This document shows positions 17,009-26,381 of a stretch of DNA of 64,000 nucleotides, one piece after another. The DNA is from UBA4781 sp963674975. Its GTDB lineage: Bacteria; Chloroflexota; Anaerolineae; Anaerolineales; Anaerolineaceae. The position numbers were made by a program, and so were the translations under genes. The stretch covers positions 1,984,001 through 2,048,000 of the forward strand of contig OY771913.1 in NCBI GenBank assembly GCA_963674975.1. The letters are read 5' to 3'. Position 1 is the stretch's first letter, and every line of letters starts with the position of its first letter. Below the pieces are notes generated by a model. It was given only the letters and a program-made list of their open reading frames with translations, was not told the DNA's origin and made no database searches.

Positions 17009-19113
17009 TCTGTACAGCCAATCAAAATAACGGTAAAAAAATTAGTTCGCATCTAAAAAAAATAAGCTCTCTGAAAACAGAAATAAAAGTCGAGAATGAT
17101 CCGCAAAGAATTCTCCCCGCATTTCAAGAAGGTGAGTCTGACTTATTAGTTCTCGATCAAACAAGTTTTGAAAAAGAAACCGATGCGCTGCATGATTTAT
17201 TTCTGAAGAAAGATCCGAATTTTCCCTGTCTGATCATTGCTGATCGAAATATCGAGCGTTTATCTGTGAAAATTGATTCACAAGATTTGATTTCCATTAT
17301 TCCTTTTGATTGGCTTGATTCCTGCCTGCTTGCAATGTTTGTTCAGAGGTTGTTGATCGGGCGAAATAAAGATCAGGCACAGAATATCTATCATCATCGT
17401 CTGATAGGAGAGGCGATTCTTAAAAAAGGAACTTTCATCGAGGTAAATGATCATCTCTGCACTTTGCTTGGATATAAGCGTTCGGAAATTCTAGGGCGGG
17501 ATCTGCAAATTCTCTCTTTTACTAAAGAGGATTCCCCTTTTTTTGAAAATGAACCGGATGAATCTGAGAATAGCTCCATTTATACAACCTTAAAACAAAA
17601 AGATGGTCAACCAGTCGATGTTCTTATCCTGGTATCCCGGTTCTCGAATAATAATGAACAATATGTTTCACTTACTATCATTGATGTTTCCAGGCAGAAG
17701 AAATGTAGATATCAATTTCAAGAAAATGAGGAAAAAATCAATCTCATCGCCAAGCATATGGGGGAAGGTGTTTTCTGGGTGGATGAAAATGGACTTATTG
17801 TGCAGTGGGATAACGCGATGGAGGAATTGATCCCGGTTTCTTGCGACGAAGCGATCGGTACTCCTTTTTCTGTATTACTGGATCGCTTGGTCAAACAGTC
17901 GGTGGTTAAAGTTGATGCTGCTGCGGTAAACGAAGCACTGCTCAAGGCATTATCGGATAATTCGCCTGTTCGTCTAAACCGGGTGTGGGAAGGAGAAATT
18001 TTGAATTCTCAGGGGGAGTATCGAATATTCCAGGCGGATAGTTTCACCATGAATTCACCACAGGGAAATCACCTGGTGGTTATCCTTCGAGATATCAATG
18101 ACCGAAGGAAGCATGAGAAAGAACTGCAATTTCTTGTCGATCTTGCTTCAACGATCAGACAGACACCGAATGATGTAGCCAAAGTCCGCCAGGCTGCCTG
18201 TAAACTTCTGATAAATTTATTAATTCTGGACGGCATTATGATCGCCGATTTTAATGATAATAATGATCGGGGGAATGTTGTCGAAGTCTATGGAGATGTA
18301 AGGATGGAAATAGGTATACCTGTTTCCTGGAAGAGCTGCTTCGATCAAAAAGCCCTTTACCAAAATAGTATATTTGATGTCAATGACGAGTATCTAAAAC
18401 AGCTTGACGGATCTCTTCAGCTCTCCTCGTTTCCCAAAGCAAGGATTGGCATTCCGCTCATCAATGGATACGATCACGTTGGTTTGATCTTCCTGTTTCG
18501 ATCAATTCCTTTCTCTCAATATGATTACTGCTTGCTGGATGCTGTCGCAAATGTTTTAGCGAATTCAATAAACCAGGCGATCATGTTTGAGCGAACAGAG
18601 CTTCGCTTGAAAAGGATGGAATCATTGCATGTTGTTGATCAGGCGATCAGCGGTCTATTTAATCTGGATCTGACAAATCGCATTATCCTTGAGCAGGCAA
18701 AACAACTGCTGGAGGTTGACGGCGGTGATATCTTGATCTTGAATATTGCGACCAATATGATGGAATATTCTGCGGCTTTCGGGATCAATCAATTGGATGT
18801 GGTGGAAAAGCGTGTTCATCTTAGCCGCAGTATGGCAGGACAGATTTTATTAACCCGTGAACCCTGTATACTTCCTGATGTGGATGATGGGGAATTGCCA
18901 TTTATCATGAAGCACCTGAAACGCAACGGGTTTAAGTCCTATTTCGCTTATCCTCTGGTTGCGAAAGGAGAACCAAAAGGTGTTTTCGAGGTTTATAAAT
19001 ATGAACCCTTCCATCCCGATACCGAATGGATCAATTTTCTTCAGGCATTGGCAACACAATCGAGTATCGCAATTGATAATATTCAGCTTTTTGAAAAAAG
19101 GGGTGAGTATTAA
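16981..19113 (+). CDS. Pseudo-receiver-PAS-PAS-GAF-GAF sensor protein without output domain
   Basis: This 710-residue protein has a receiver-like N-terminus (about 5-115), two PAS domains (about 125-240 and 250-375) and two GAF domains (about 385-545 and 550-705). It ends right after the last GAF (SSIAIDNIQLFEK). No kinase, GGDEF, EAL or HD-GYP domain is present. The last GAF closely parallels the third GAF of the HD-GYP protein at 12785-15277, which continues into HD-GYP, so this protein may have lost its output domain. The ATG lies inside the GGDEF gene with AGGA upstream. It may act as a partner that passes a signal to that cyclase; that is inference. Confidence 0.8.
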   Translation: MARQCTKILICTANQNNGKKISSHLKKISSLKTEIKVENDPQRILPAFQEGESDLLVLDQTSFEKETDALHDLFLKKDPNFPCLIIADRNIERLSVKIDSQDLISIIPFDWLDSCLLAMFVQRLLIGRNKDQAQNIYHHRLIGEAILKKGTFIEVNDHLCTLLGYKRSEILGRDLQILSFTKEDSPFFENEPDESENSSIYTTLKQKDGQPVDVLILVSRFSNNNEQYVSLTIIDVSRQKKCRYQFQENEEKINLIAKHMGEGVFWVDENGLIVQWDNAMEELIPVSCDEAIGTPFSVLLDRLVKQSVVKVDAAAVNEALLKALSDNSPVRLNRVWEGEILNSQGEYRIFQADSFTMNSPQGNHLVVILRDINDRRKHEKELQFLVDLASTIRQTPNDVAKVRQAACKLLINLLILDGIMIADFNDNNDRGNVVEVYGDVRMEIGIPVSWKSCFDQKALYQNSIFDVNDEYLKQLDGSLQLSSFPKARIGIPLINGYDHVGLIFLFRSIPFSQYDYCLLDAVANVLANSINQAIMFERTELRLKRMESLHVVDQAISGLFNLDLTNRIILEQAKQLLEVDGGDILILNIATNMMEYSAAFGINQLDVVEKRVHLSRSMAGQILLTREPCILPDVDDGELPFIMKHLKRNGFKSYFAYPLVAKGEPKGVFEVYKYEPFHPDTEWINFLQALATQSSIAIDNIQLFEKRGEY

Positions 19114-19191
19114 TTCTCATATCATGGCAGAGTCTTCTATATAAAAATAGAACTATTTTATAATCGGGTTAATACAATAAAGGAGTTTTCA

Positions 19192-19395
19192 ATGGAGTGC
19201 AACCAGGCAAAAAATAAACAAAGGTGCAACTGCAGTTATGAGCCATGCCCGCGGAAGGGAATTTGCTGTGAATGCGTTCAATATCATTTAAACATGCGAG
19301 AACTACCCGCATGTTTTTTCCCGAACGATGTGGAAAGGACGTATGATCGATCGTTTGAAAAATTTGCCAGCTTGGTAACTTCAGGGAAAATATAA
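19192..19395 (+). CDS. Small cysteine-rich protein, DUF6485-like
   Basis: This is a 67-residue soluble protein with eight cysteines, seven of them in the first half (ECNQ, RCNCSYEPC, GICCEC). It then has LPACFFP and a helix YDRSFEKFA. This pattern matches a widespread small family annotated as DUF6485, of unknown function, probably metal-binding. AAGGAG lies seven bases before the ATG. It stands alone between the signalling genes and membrane glycosyltransferases, with its own spacer on each side. Confidence 0.75.
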   Translation: MECNQAKNKQRCNCSYEPCPRKGICCECVQYHLNMRELPACFFPNDVERTYDRSFEKFASLVTSGKI

Positions 19396-19435
19396 GGCTC
19401 ACGGCTGATGTTGGATTGAAAAAGGAAAATAATAA

Positions 19436-20707
19436 GTGTTTTTAAAAAAATATTCCCAGATTCAGAAAAGAACAATACTGGTGCTGCTGGTTTTGGCGGT
19501 GCTGTATTTTGTGGTTTTTATTCCCGTTAATTCATATGGTAGTGAAGAGGCAAGTGATTTCGCGATCTTTTCTGGTGATGAATATATTACTTATCCTTAT
19601 GTTGAAAAGATGCTCAGAGGAGGAGAAGATATTCACCAACTGTGGGGAAGATTGATCATTTATGGTGATTACCATTATGGATATCCATTTTATTTCCTGT
19701 CGATGCTGGTTCTGCTGCCGCGCAGGATCATTTTAGGAGACGCTTTTTTTTCAGGCAAAGCAACCAATATTCTGATTTTACGGCAGATGATCAATGTTCT
19801 CCCCATTATCCTATCTGCGTGGGTCCTGACTTATTACAAAACTAACTTTAAGAAAATATTCCAATCCATTTTTCTATTTATGTTTTTCCTTATCGTACCC
19901 AGTGTCGTACGCAGTAATATCTGGTGGTGGCACCCCGACTCGATAACATTTTTATTTATTGCATTAACCTTCCTGTTTTTGAAAAAAGATGAATACAAGC
20001 TCGAAAAATATTTTTATTTTGCTGCAGCAGCTTGCGGTCTTGCAGCAGCCACGAAACTGCTGGGTTTTTTCTTTGTCATAACGATACCGGTGTATTTATA
20101 TAATGCTCTCAAAAAGAAGGGAATTGCCTGGAAGATGGTCGTTAAAAAAGCGGTACTCTTTGTATGTATCATGTTCGTTGTGATCATTCTGGCAAATCCA
20201 TTTCTTTGGTATGAGGGTCCTAGAAATGAAATGATCGCCATTCAACAGTTCAAACAAAGTGAATTACGTGAAGGGTATACCAACGGGGATCCGTATTTTT
20301 ATCAAACAGGTCCCGAGTTCTGGGATTGGACACTGCGGAACTGGTTCGGGTCGAATTTGTTCTTATACTTTCTAGCAATTTCAATGTGTGTTGGCTTCTT
20401 CCAGAAGAAAGAATTCAACGAGGATGTCTATCTGGCGACATGGTCTTTCCCATTTACCGCGTATGTGCTGTTCCTGGTTGCTCCAAAGCCCGATCATTAT
20501 ATCTTTCCCGCGCTGATGCCCATGCTCCTGGCGGGTTGGAATATCCCTGCGCTGCTCATTCAAAAGTGGAAAACCTCTTCAAAAGCATTTAGAATTTTCT
20601 CAGCCGTTATCATGACTGGAGTATTGGTTGTACTTTTCCTGCAGATAAAGTACTGCATTTTAAAAGATATCTCTTTATTCAGGGAATATCTAGTTGAAAA
20701 TGTTTAA
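19436..20707 (+). CDS. GT-C fold membrane glycosyltransferase-like protein
   Basis: The 423-residue protein has roughly ten membrane helices and an acidic pair in the first extracytoplasmic loop (FSGDEYITYPY), as in dolichyl/polyprenyl-phosphate sugar transferases of the GT39/ArnT class. A later loop contains WWWHPDSIT and a conserved PKPDHYIFPALMP. Such enzymes move sugar from a lipid phosphate donor to a lipid or protein outside the membrane; donor and acceptor here are unknown. The start is GTG 19436 after AAAGGA. Two further large membrane proteins of similar type follow. Confidence 0.7.
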   Translation: MFLKKYSQIQKRTILVLLVLAVLYFVVFIPVNSYGSEEASDFAIFSGDEYITYPYVEKMLRGGEDIHQLWGRLIIYGDYHYGYPFYFLSMLVLLPRRIILGDAFFSGKATNILILRQMINVLPIILSAWVLTYYKTNFKKIFQSIFLFMFFLIVPSVVRSNIWWWHPDSITFLFIALTFLFLKKDEYKLEKYFYFAAAACGLAAATKLLGFFFVITIPVYLYNALKKKGIAWKMVVKKAVLFVCIMFVVIILANPFLWYEGPRNEMIAIQQFKQSELREGYTNGDPYFYQTGPEFWDWTLRNWFGSNLFLYFLAISMCVGFFQKKEFNEDVYLATWSFPFTAYVLFLVAPKPDHYIFPALMPMLLAGWNIPALLIQKWKTSSKAFRIFSAVIMTGVLVVLFLQIKYCILKDISLFREYLVENV

Positions 20708-20748
20708 ATGAATTTATAGAGATACTTCCCCTTTAGGAAAATTTGAAT

Positions 20749-20767
20749 ATTAAATTCGAAATTTAAT
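20749..20767. repeat. AT-rich inverted repeat in an intergenic spacer
   Basis: ATTAAATT-CGA-AATTTAAT is an 8-bp hairpin between two membrane-protein genes. It has no clear U-run and could be a weak terminator or a protein site. Confidence 0.3.
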
Positions 20768-20887
20768 CTCTATAATAAATTCAGAAAAAATTACAAGTTG
20801 AATTATTCTGACCAAGGAATCTGTGAGTAGTTCCCAGATTCTACATTCGGTTCTTATTCAATCATATGGAAGCGCGGGAGTATTTTT

Positions 20888-23386
20888 ATGAATGGGTATT
20901 ATAAACAGAGAAATATAAAGAAGAAAATTCTCATATTATTTACATGCGTAAGCATTGCATTCTTTTTCTCTGTTAGCTTTTTAGTGCATTTCCTTGATTG
21001 GTACATGCGATCATTGTTCATGAAAATACTTTCATTGACTATTTTAACGAGTTTATTAAGTCTACTTTTTTATTTCATTCAAGAAAGATCTAGAAAGAAA
21101 TGCAAAATACATCCCCAATTACCTCGTTACCTGCTATTTTGTTCTCTTATTGTCATATTTATCTTAGTTTTTTACTTTGCAGTTTTTTACCAATCGACTC
21201 CGTTTCCAACAGAGCATAAGTTGCAGATTACGAATGTAAGCGGGACTTATGCGGATGAAAAATGGAGCCCGGTAGAAATTATTAACCTCACTTTTCAAGA
21301 TAGAGTGCCGATAAGTATTGATGATCTAGAATTTCATGATGAACACTGGATATCGGGTAAAGGCATTCTTCTTAAACCCTCATCCTCGATCAGTTTTAAG
21401 AGGTCTTTTATTGGTGGAGTCCAAATTTATTTTCGCTCAGATAATGAACAGGGCAAGGTGTTAATCCTATGGGATGATCATGAACAGATCATCGATCTAT
21501 CTGTCGGGAACGAACCGCTGGAAATAGTTTTACTCCCAGCCAGTTCATGGGGAATTCCGACTTTACCATGGAGAGTTGTGGCAATTCTCTCAGCAGTCTC
21601 TGATTTTTTCTCAATTTTATTTGGCATATTGCTTTTGATTGCTATTTTGCTTGAAAATTATTTATCAGAAAAAGAGAATCGGGAAATAAACGAATCATCT
21701 TTGAAGTTTGGAAAGATAGATATTCTGATCATCGCAACTTTTCTGGTTTTTTCATTGATCCTATCCAAGAACCTCTTCGGTGGACATTTCATGGATTACA
21801 CACTGCTATTGACGGATGCTGGTAACTACGCTTCCTTTGCTGCCGCTCAAAAATATCCGGAGCTATTTCGATCTGATCCCTTTTTAGGAAATATAGATAA
21901 CTTCAATATGTTTTCATCTTTTCATGTATATCTGACTAAAGCGCTTGAATCTATCTTTGGCAACTTTGGTACAGCGTTCATGATTTTACAACTACCGCTG
22001 ACATTTTTACAGCTTTGTGGGTTTTATCTCCTGGGTAAGGAGTTATATCGAAATCGCTTGTTTGGCTTCCTACTTTCCATCTTGGCATTTGTTTTTGTGA
22101 AGATGAATTTAAGTGAATTTTGGGGTTATGAAACTTCCCCGATACCACGTTTTTCATTCCAGGCTTGTATTCCTTTTGTTCTGCTGCTGGTGTTGAAGCA
22201 GGGACAGAATCCTCGAAAATGGCCTCTCATTTTGAGCATTACAGCTCTATTGACTTATGTCCATGCGGTCAGCACTCCTGCCTGGAGTATAGCTATCATC
22301 CTCAGTTTATGGTTTATGACACCGCGTTCGATTTCCGCTAGAGTAAAAGGAAAGTACCTTTTATTCTCTCTTTTCCTCTTTTTTGTTATTCTTTTGCCTT
22401 TTTCTCTACAATATTTTCATTCAACCCTTTCTGCTGATCAAAGTATGAGCGCTCGAGCTGAAATTCAAGCGATCATGAGTTTTAGACTGCCTGAAGGTCA
22501 AATTGACTTTAATGTCGCAATGCACGATTTCCTGAATGTACTGCTTCAAGATATATCGCATCAGATCCTATTCTTTACCAGCATTATTTCATTTATGATT
22601 ATGAATCTTATCCCCCGAAATTCTCCGAAAGGCAGGCGGGTTATGGCGGCTAGTATGTGGGTCATCGGAATTTATATCGGCAGTATTGTTTTTACGATGT
22701 TTGATTATGGAATCGCTGCGCTGTTGGGCAGGAATCCTCTTCAAATTCAGTTCATACGATCATTGCGAAATTTCTTTCCCCTGCTGTACATCTTTTTCCT
22801 GTGGCCTTTTGCGCTTTCCTATCGGAAAATTGTAAGATATAAATTGAACACAAAAATAATCAGCCTTATTCCTGTCCTTATTTGTGCGATCTTTATCTTT
22901 GAATGGGGTAAGGTCAATGAATTTGAGAAGACACCGGTGATGGCATCAACATTGACTTGCTGGCGGGAAGGGAAGATCGTTTGCTCTGAAAATAAATGGC
23001 TTGGTACTCGAGCTGAATTCTATACAGAACTGCAAGAATTGACGCCTGAAAATTCAAGGATTCTTGGCGATGATTTGGCGATCCGTTACTTTTCTTTACG
23101 ACCGATGGCTTTCTCTACAAAGGATGGGGGAGCTTTTTCAGTTACAAATCACAGTGCTCTCCTTGACTGGTATGAGTATCTGCAGGTATATGACGAAATC
23201 ACATCCTTAAAAGATGATTGGCATGCATACATTGACGAGTATACTGATTTTGCTCATAGGGTACATGCTGATTATTTGATTATAGAAGATGCTTATTCTT
23301 CACAGGATTATTACCCTGCTGAATTGAAACTGGTATTCTCAAATGACGAGTATACCCTGCTAGAAATTCAAAATAGTATTGAATAA
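20888..23386 (+). CDS. Large multi-span membrane protein, GT-C-like, function unknown
   Basis: I do not recognise a named family. The 832 residues begin with three hydrophobic helices (about 14-95), then an extracytoplasmic beta-rich segment (about 105-225), then about ten more helices (230-690) and a soluble C-terminal domain (690-832). The loop LLLTDAGNYASFAAAQKYPELF, with an acidic residue after the first helix of the second block, resembles GT-C transferases. The tail segment VHADYLIIEDAYSS resembles the C-terminal globular domain seen in large bacterial GT-C proteins. GGGAG precedes the ATG. It is convergent with a GT39-like gene, leaving an 11-base gap. Confidence 0.6.
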   Translation: MNGYYKQRNIKKKILILFTCVSIAFFFSVSFLVHFLDWYMRSLFMKILSLTILTSLLSLLFYFIQERSRKKCKIHPQLPRYLLFCSLIVIFILVFYFAVFYQSTPFPTEHKLQITNVSGTYADEKWSPVEIINLTFQDRVPISIDDLEFHDEHWISGKGILLKPSSSISFKRSFIGGVQIYFRSDNEQGKVLILWDDHEQIIDLSVGNEPLEIVLLPASSWGIPTLPWRVVAILSAVSDFFSILFGILLLIAILLENYLSEKENREINESSLKFGKIDILIIATFLVFSLILSKNLFGGHFMDYTLLLTDAGNYASFAAAQKYPELFRSDPFLGNIDNFNMFSSFHVYLTKALESIFGNFGTAFMILQLPLTFLQLCGFYLLGKELYRNRLFGFLLSILAFVFVKMNLSEFWGYETSPIPRFSFQACIPFVLLLVLKQGQNPRKWPLILSITALLTYVHAVSTPAWSIAIILSLWFMTPRSISARVKGKYLLFSLFLFFVILLPFSLQYFHSTLSADQSMSARAEIQAIMSFRLPEGQIDFNVAMHDFLNVLLQDISHQILFFTSIISFMIMNLIPRNSPKGRRVMAASMWVIGIYIGSIVFTMFDYGIAALLGRNPLQIQFIRSLRNFFPLLYIFFLWPFALSYRKIVRYKLNTKIISLIPVLICAIFIFEWGKVNEFEKTPVMASTLTCWREGKIVCSENKWLGTRAEFYTELQELTPENSRILGDDLAIRYFSLRPMAFSTKDGGAFSVTNHSALLDWYEYLQVYDEITSLKDDWHAYIDEYTDFAHRVHADYLIIEDAYSSQDYYPAELKLVFSNDEYTLLEIQNSIE

Positions 23387-23397
23387 AGACGATATGC

Positions 23398-25278
23398 TTA
23401 ATCAGTTCCAATAGGTTTGAGAATGATCGCTGTGTCTTCTGTATTGTAGGGATCGAGATTGATTTGTACGGGTAATCTTGAAAATCCAGATTGTATATCC
23501 GGATCTAAAATAGCAAAACGTTTTTGATAGGTGTCTTCCGTGAATACAAGAATGTCCGCTTCCTTCATCCAGCGAGCGGCTAATTCATCATTCCAGAAAC
23601 CGTGATTTTCAATTGCGGTTGTGTCCCCACCGACGCGGTAATAGAATTCCAGGTTCAGTTGAGCGGGAAAAATGCGGATATCGGGCAGATAAAGAAACAT
23701 GATCGGTGTGAATCCGTCCCAGTAAACCAGTGCGTTCTCCGGAAGGATGGATTTGAGTTGCTCGGCTGTTTGCTCAAATTCTTCAGGTATATTGGTGCCG
23801 TGATGGATGGCAATTGAACTGTTTTTTGACAGAATAAAGGTCGGTGAAAGCAAGTATCCGAGAATAAAAAACACAAGAATGAGTACAGACCCATAAGAAT
23901 AGCGCTTCCCCTTTTTATGCACAACGGAACAGATCAACTTCGCGATTAGAAGGATCAGGAAACCGCCCAAAAAACCGACAGCTGTGGGAATGATGAATTC
24001 CTGTGTGCGGATCGAAATGTGATATTGGTTCAAGAGAACGTCCCACAATTCATACGGACCGGTGAGGGTATGCTGGCTGATGCTTGGCAGATTTATGTTC
24101 ATGAAAAAAGGAGCGATTTCACGGTATAAACTCAACCCAATACCAGTACAGACTGCCACAATCGCAATTCCAAGAATCCATTGCCTTGTTTTACTTTTTA
24201 TTCGAATGAGATCTTTCCCAATTAACGGGATCAGCGTGACGCCAATGGGTAGATAGAATGCGTAATAAGCCGGGAAACTGTACAGGACATTATTCTCATA
24301 CAGGGCGTAGGCGTAGTGCATGATCGTTAGAATGAGAAAACTGATAGCAAGGTAAGCGGTTTTCCTGCGCTCCTTATCGGCGAATAAGGATTTAGGAAAA
24401 AGAAGGATCAGCGAGCACAGGGCTGCCATACAGGGGAGAAAGAAATACCGGATCCCATCAAAAAAGACCTGTGTTTCGTACACTGTATTATATTCATAGA
24501 TCAGAAATGGCTGCCCGAGGTCGCCGCTTAGCATCTCAAAATGAAGGATGGAAGAAGCCAGATTATTGAAGAAGGTGGGGAGCAGCGGCTGCCAGATATA
24601 TTGATAAATTTGAGGCCAGTAGAGTAAATTCATCCCTATAAAAGCGAATAGACTTACCAGGATCGCAGAAGCACTTTTCCGCCAGCCATTTTCCCACAGG
24701 ATATATAGAAGGGTGAGAAGATAAAAAGGCAGCATGTTTTGCCTGACCATGACGGTCAACGCAGCGAGAACTGTGCCGATCAGCAGCTGCGCCCGTGTTT
24801 TATCTTTTCCAAGTAAAAAGAATAAACTCCACACAATGATCAGAGAGGTAACCACCTGGGTCATGGCACGGGAGAAATAGATGATCCAGGCTGGGGATAT
24901 TGCGTAGAGGCTGATGGATAAACTTGCCCACCAGCTGCCTGCCAGCCGTTTCACGGTCAACCACTGCCCCAGTAAAAGAAGGACACTTAAAAATACCGCA
25001 AAGTATCTTCCGGAAGCTAAACCTGGATTGAAAAGTACCTGTGAAATGCCGAGAATGTAGAATGAGAAAGGTGTTTTGTTGGTAAGCGGTCCGTTTTCTT
25101 CAAAAGGCTGATAAGTACCTTCCCAATACCATTTTCCCTTTAATAGATAAGTTCCCTCATCCATCACCGGTTCGATGGTTTTTGTATATTCGACTGCCTG
25201 AAAAACATATACTGAAGTGATCAAAATGGCTAAAATTAGAGGCAGAAATTTTATTAAATGTTTGTTGATTTTTTCCAT
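23398..25278 (-). CDS. GT39-type (PMT/ArnT-like) membrane glycosyltransferase
   Basis: This is a 626-residue integral membrane protein. After the first helix comes VMDEGTYLLKGKWYWEG, matching the catalytic Asp-Glu of the first extracytoplasmic loop in GT39 enzymes, then NKTPFSFYILGISQ, like the substrate-loop of that class. About twelve helices follow, with a soluble C-terminal domain (EQTAEQLKSILPENALVYWDG). It should transfer sugar from a polyprenyl-phosphate donor. I place the start at ATG 25278; an open frame extends 48 codons further upstream, but that part is low-complexity and overlaps the divergent gene at 25346. No strong ribosome site precedes 25278, so leaderless or weak initiation is possible. 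Confidence 0.75.
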   Translation of the reverse strand: MEKINKHLIKFLPLILAILITSVYVFQAVEYTKTIEPVMDEGTYLLKGKWYWEGTYQPFEENGPLTNKTPFSFYILGISQVLFNPGLASGRYFAVFLSVLLLLGQWLTVKRLAGSWWASLSISLYAISPAWIIYFSRAMTQVVTSLIIVWSLFFLLGKDKTRAQLLIGTVLAALTVMVRQNMLPFYLLTLLYILWENGWRKSASAILVSLFAFIGMNLLYWPQIYQYIWQPLLPTFFNNLASSILHFEMLSGDLGQPFLIYEYNTVYETQVFFDGIRYFFLPCMAALCSLILLFPKSLFADKERRKTAYLAISFLILTIMHYAYALYENNVLYSFPAYYAFYLPIGVTLIPLIGKDLIRIKSKTRQWILGIAIVAVCTGIGLSLYREIAPFFMNINLPSISQHTLTGPYELWDVLLNQYHISIRTQEFIIPTAVGFLGGFLILLIAKLICSVVHKKGKRYSYGSVLILVFFILGYLLSPTFILSKNSSIAIHHGTNIPEEFEQTAEQLKSILPENALVYWDGFTPIMFLYLPDIRIFPAQLNLEFYYRVGGDTTAIENHGFWNDELAARWMKEADILVFTEDTYQKRFAILDPDIQSGFSRLPVQINLDPYNTEDTAIILKPIGTD

Positions 25279-25345
25279 AATGATTATGTGGCTATTATAA
25301 TGGGTAACCTGATCGTTGTTCGAATTGTGATGCAGGGAGAAAATA

Positions 25346-26374
25346 ATGAATCCAAAACTAAAAAAAGCTCTTCGTATCTTGGGTCTTTTGGTATTTCTTG
25401 CTCTTGGTATACGAATTCTCACACCTTATATTGAAGCGGTCCCTGATTCGATCAATGCGTTGAAAAATCTTAATTATTTTGCTATCGGGGCGGCGGTATT
25501 ATTTGAATTTTTACGCTACGCTGGATATGCTTTTTTACTCAATTCAATTCTTGGGTTGTTTAATGACCGTGTTTCGCTCTGGCATGGAATGATCATTGTG
25601 CTGGCTTCAGCCAGCTTTGGGATGGTTGCAGGGGGAATGGCTGGGTCGATCGCCTCTAGTATTCAATGGCTGCATGATCAAAAAGTGAAAACGCAGGCAG
25701 CCACGATCGCAAGTATTCTCCCAAATCTATTAAATAATGTAGCTATCCTGCTCCTCTCTCTGGTAGGTTTTCTGTACTTATGGTCGCAGAAAGCGTTAAC
25801 CCGCTCCCAGATAAATGCCTTTTTTATCATTCTGGTTCTTCTCATGGCTGCTCTTATTCTAATAGGGCTCTTTCTTGCGAAAAGAAAAAAGGCAACCACT
25901 TTATTTCTCTCTATAGTACAAAAGATCAGCAGGGTGCTTAAGAAGCCGTATGATGAAGAAAAAATCAAAGAGCAGATCGATGAGATTTATGAGGTCTGGG
26001 ATGTTATCTTGAAAAGAAAGTGGTGGGAGCCTCTTTTCGCTCTATTTATGAGCTTTGGATTTGACATTGCTGCCTTATATGCCCTGTTTTGTGCGTCAGG
26101 GCAGGTGAGTTCATTGAAAACAGTGATCATCGGTTATGGACTGCCGCAGATATTTGGAAAAGCTGCTTTCGTGCTGCCGGGAGGGATCGGCGTGGTGGAA
26201 AGTACCATGATCTCCCTTTATCAGAAGCTGGGCGTTTCAAGTTCAAATTCAGTAATGGTGGTTCTGGCATATCGTTTTCTCGCATTTATTATTCCAACTC
26301 TTCTAGGCTTTTTAATGGTTTTTTATCTCCAAAAGGGGACCAATAAAAGGAAGATGGGGAAATATTCTATCTGA
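25346..26374 (+). CDS. LPG synthase TM region/flippase-like (UPF0104) membrane protein
   Basis: The 342-residue protein has about eight helices and the typical motifs of the lysylphosphatidylglycerol-synthase transmembrane family: GMVAGGMAGS in the third helix region and VLPGGIGVVESTMISLY near the C-terminus. It lacks the cytosolic tRNA-dependent transferase domain of MprF, so it is more like the AglD/flippase-only group, often found beside glycosyltransferases. A role in moving or modifying lipid-linked sugars is inference. GGGAG lies before the ATG. A close paralog follows seven bases downstream. Confidence 0.8.
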   Translation: MNPKLKKALRILGLLVFLALGIRILTPYIEAVPDSINALKNLNYFAIGAAVLFEFLRYAGYAFLLNSILGLFNDRVSLWHGMIIVLASASFGMVAGGMAGSIASSIQWLHDQKVKTQAATIASILPNLLNNVAILLLSLVGFLYLWSQKALTRSQINAFFIILVLLMAALILIGLFLAKRKKATTLFLSIVQKISRVLKKPYDEEKIKEQIDEIYEVWDVILKRKWWEPLFALFMSFGFDIAALYALFCASGQVSSLKTVIIGYGLPQIFGKAAFVLPGGIGVVESTMISLYQKLGVSSSNSVMVVLAYRFLAFIIPTLLGFLMVFYLQKGTNKRKMGKYSI

Positions 26375-26381
26375 AATATAA

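Noticed and set aside
25281..25422. N-terminal extension of the GT39-like protein
   Set aside because: The 48 extra codons lack a ribosome site, are of improbable composition and overlap the 5' end of the divergent flippase-like gene; ATG 25278 begins a normal first membrane helix.
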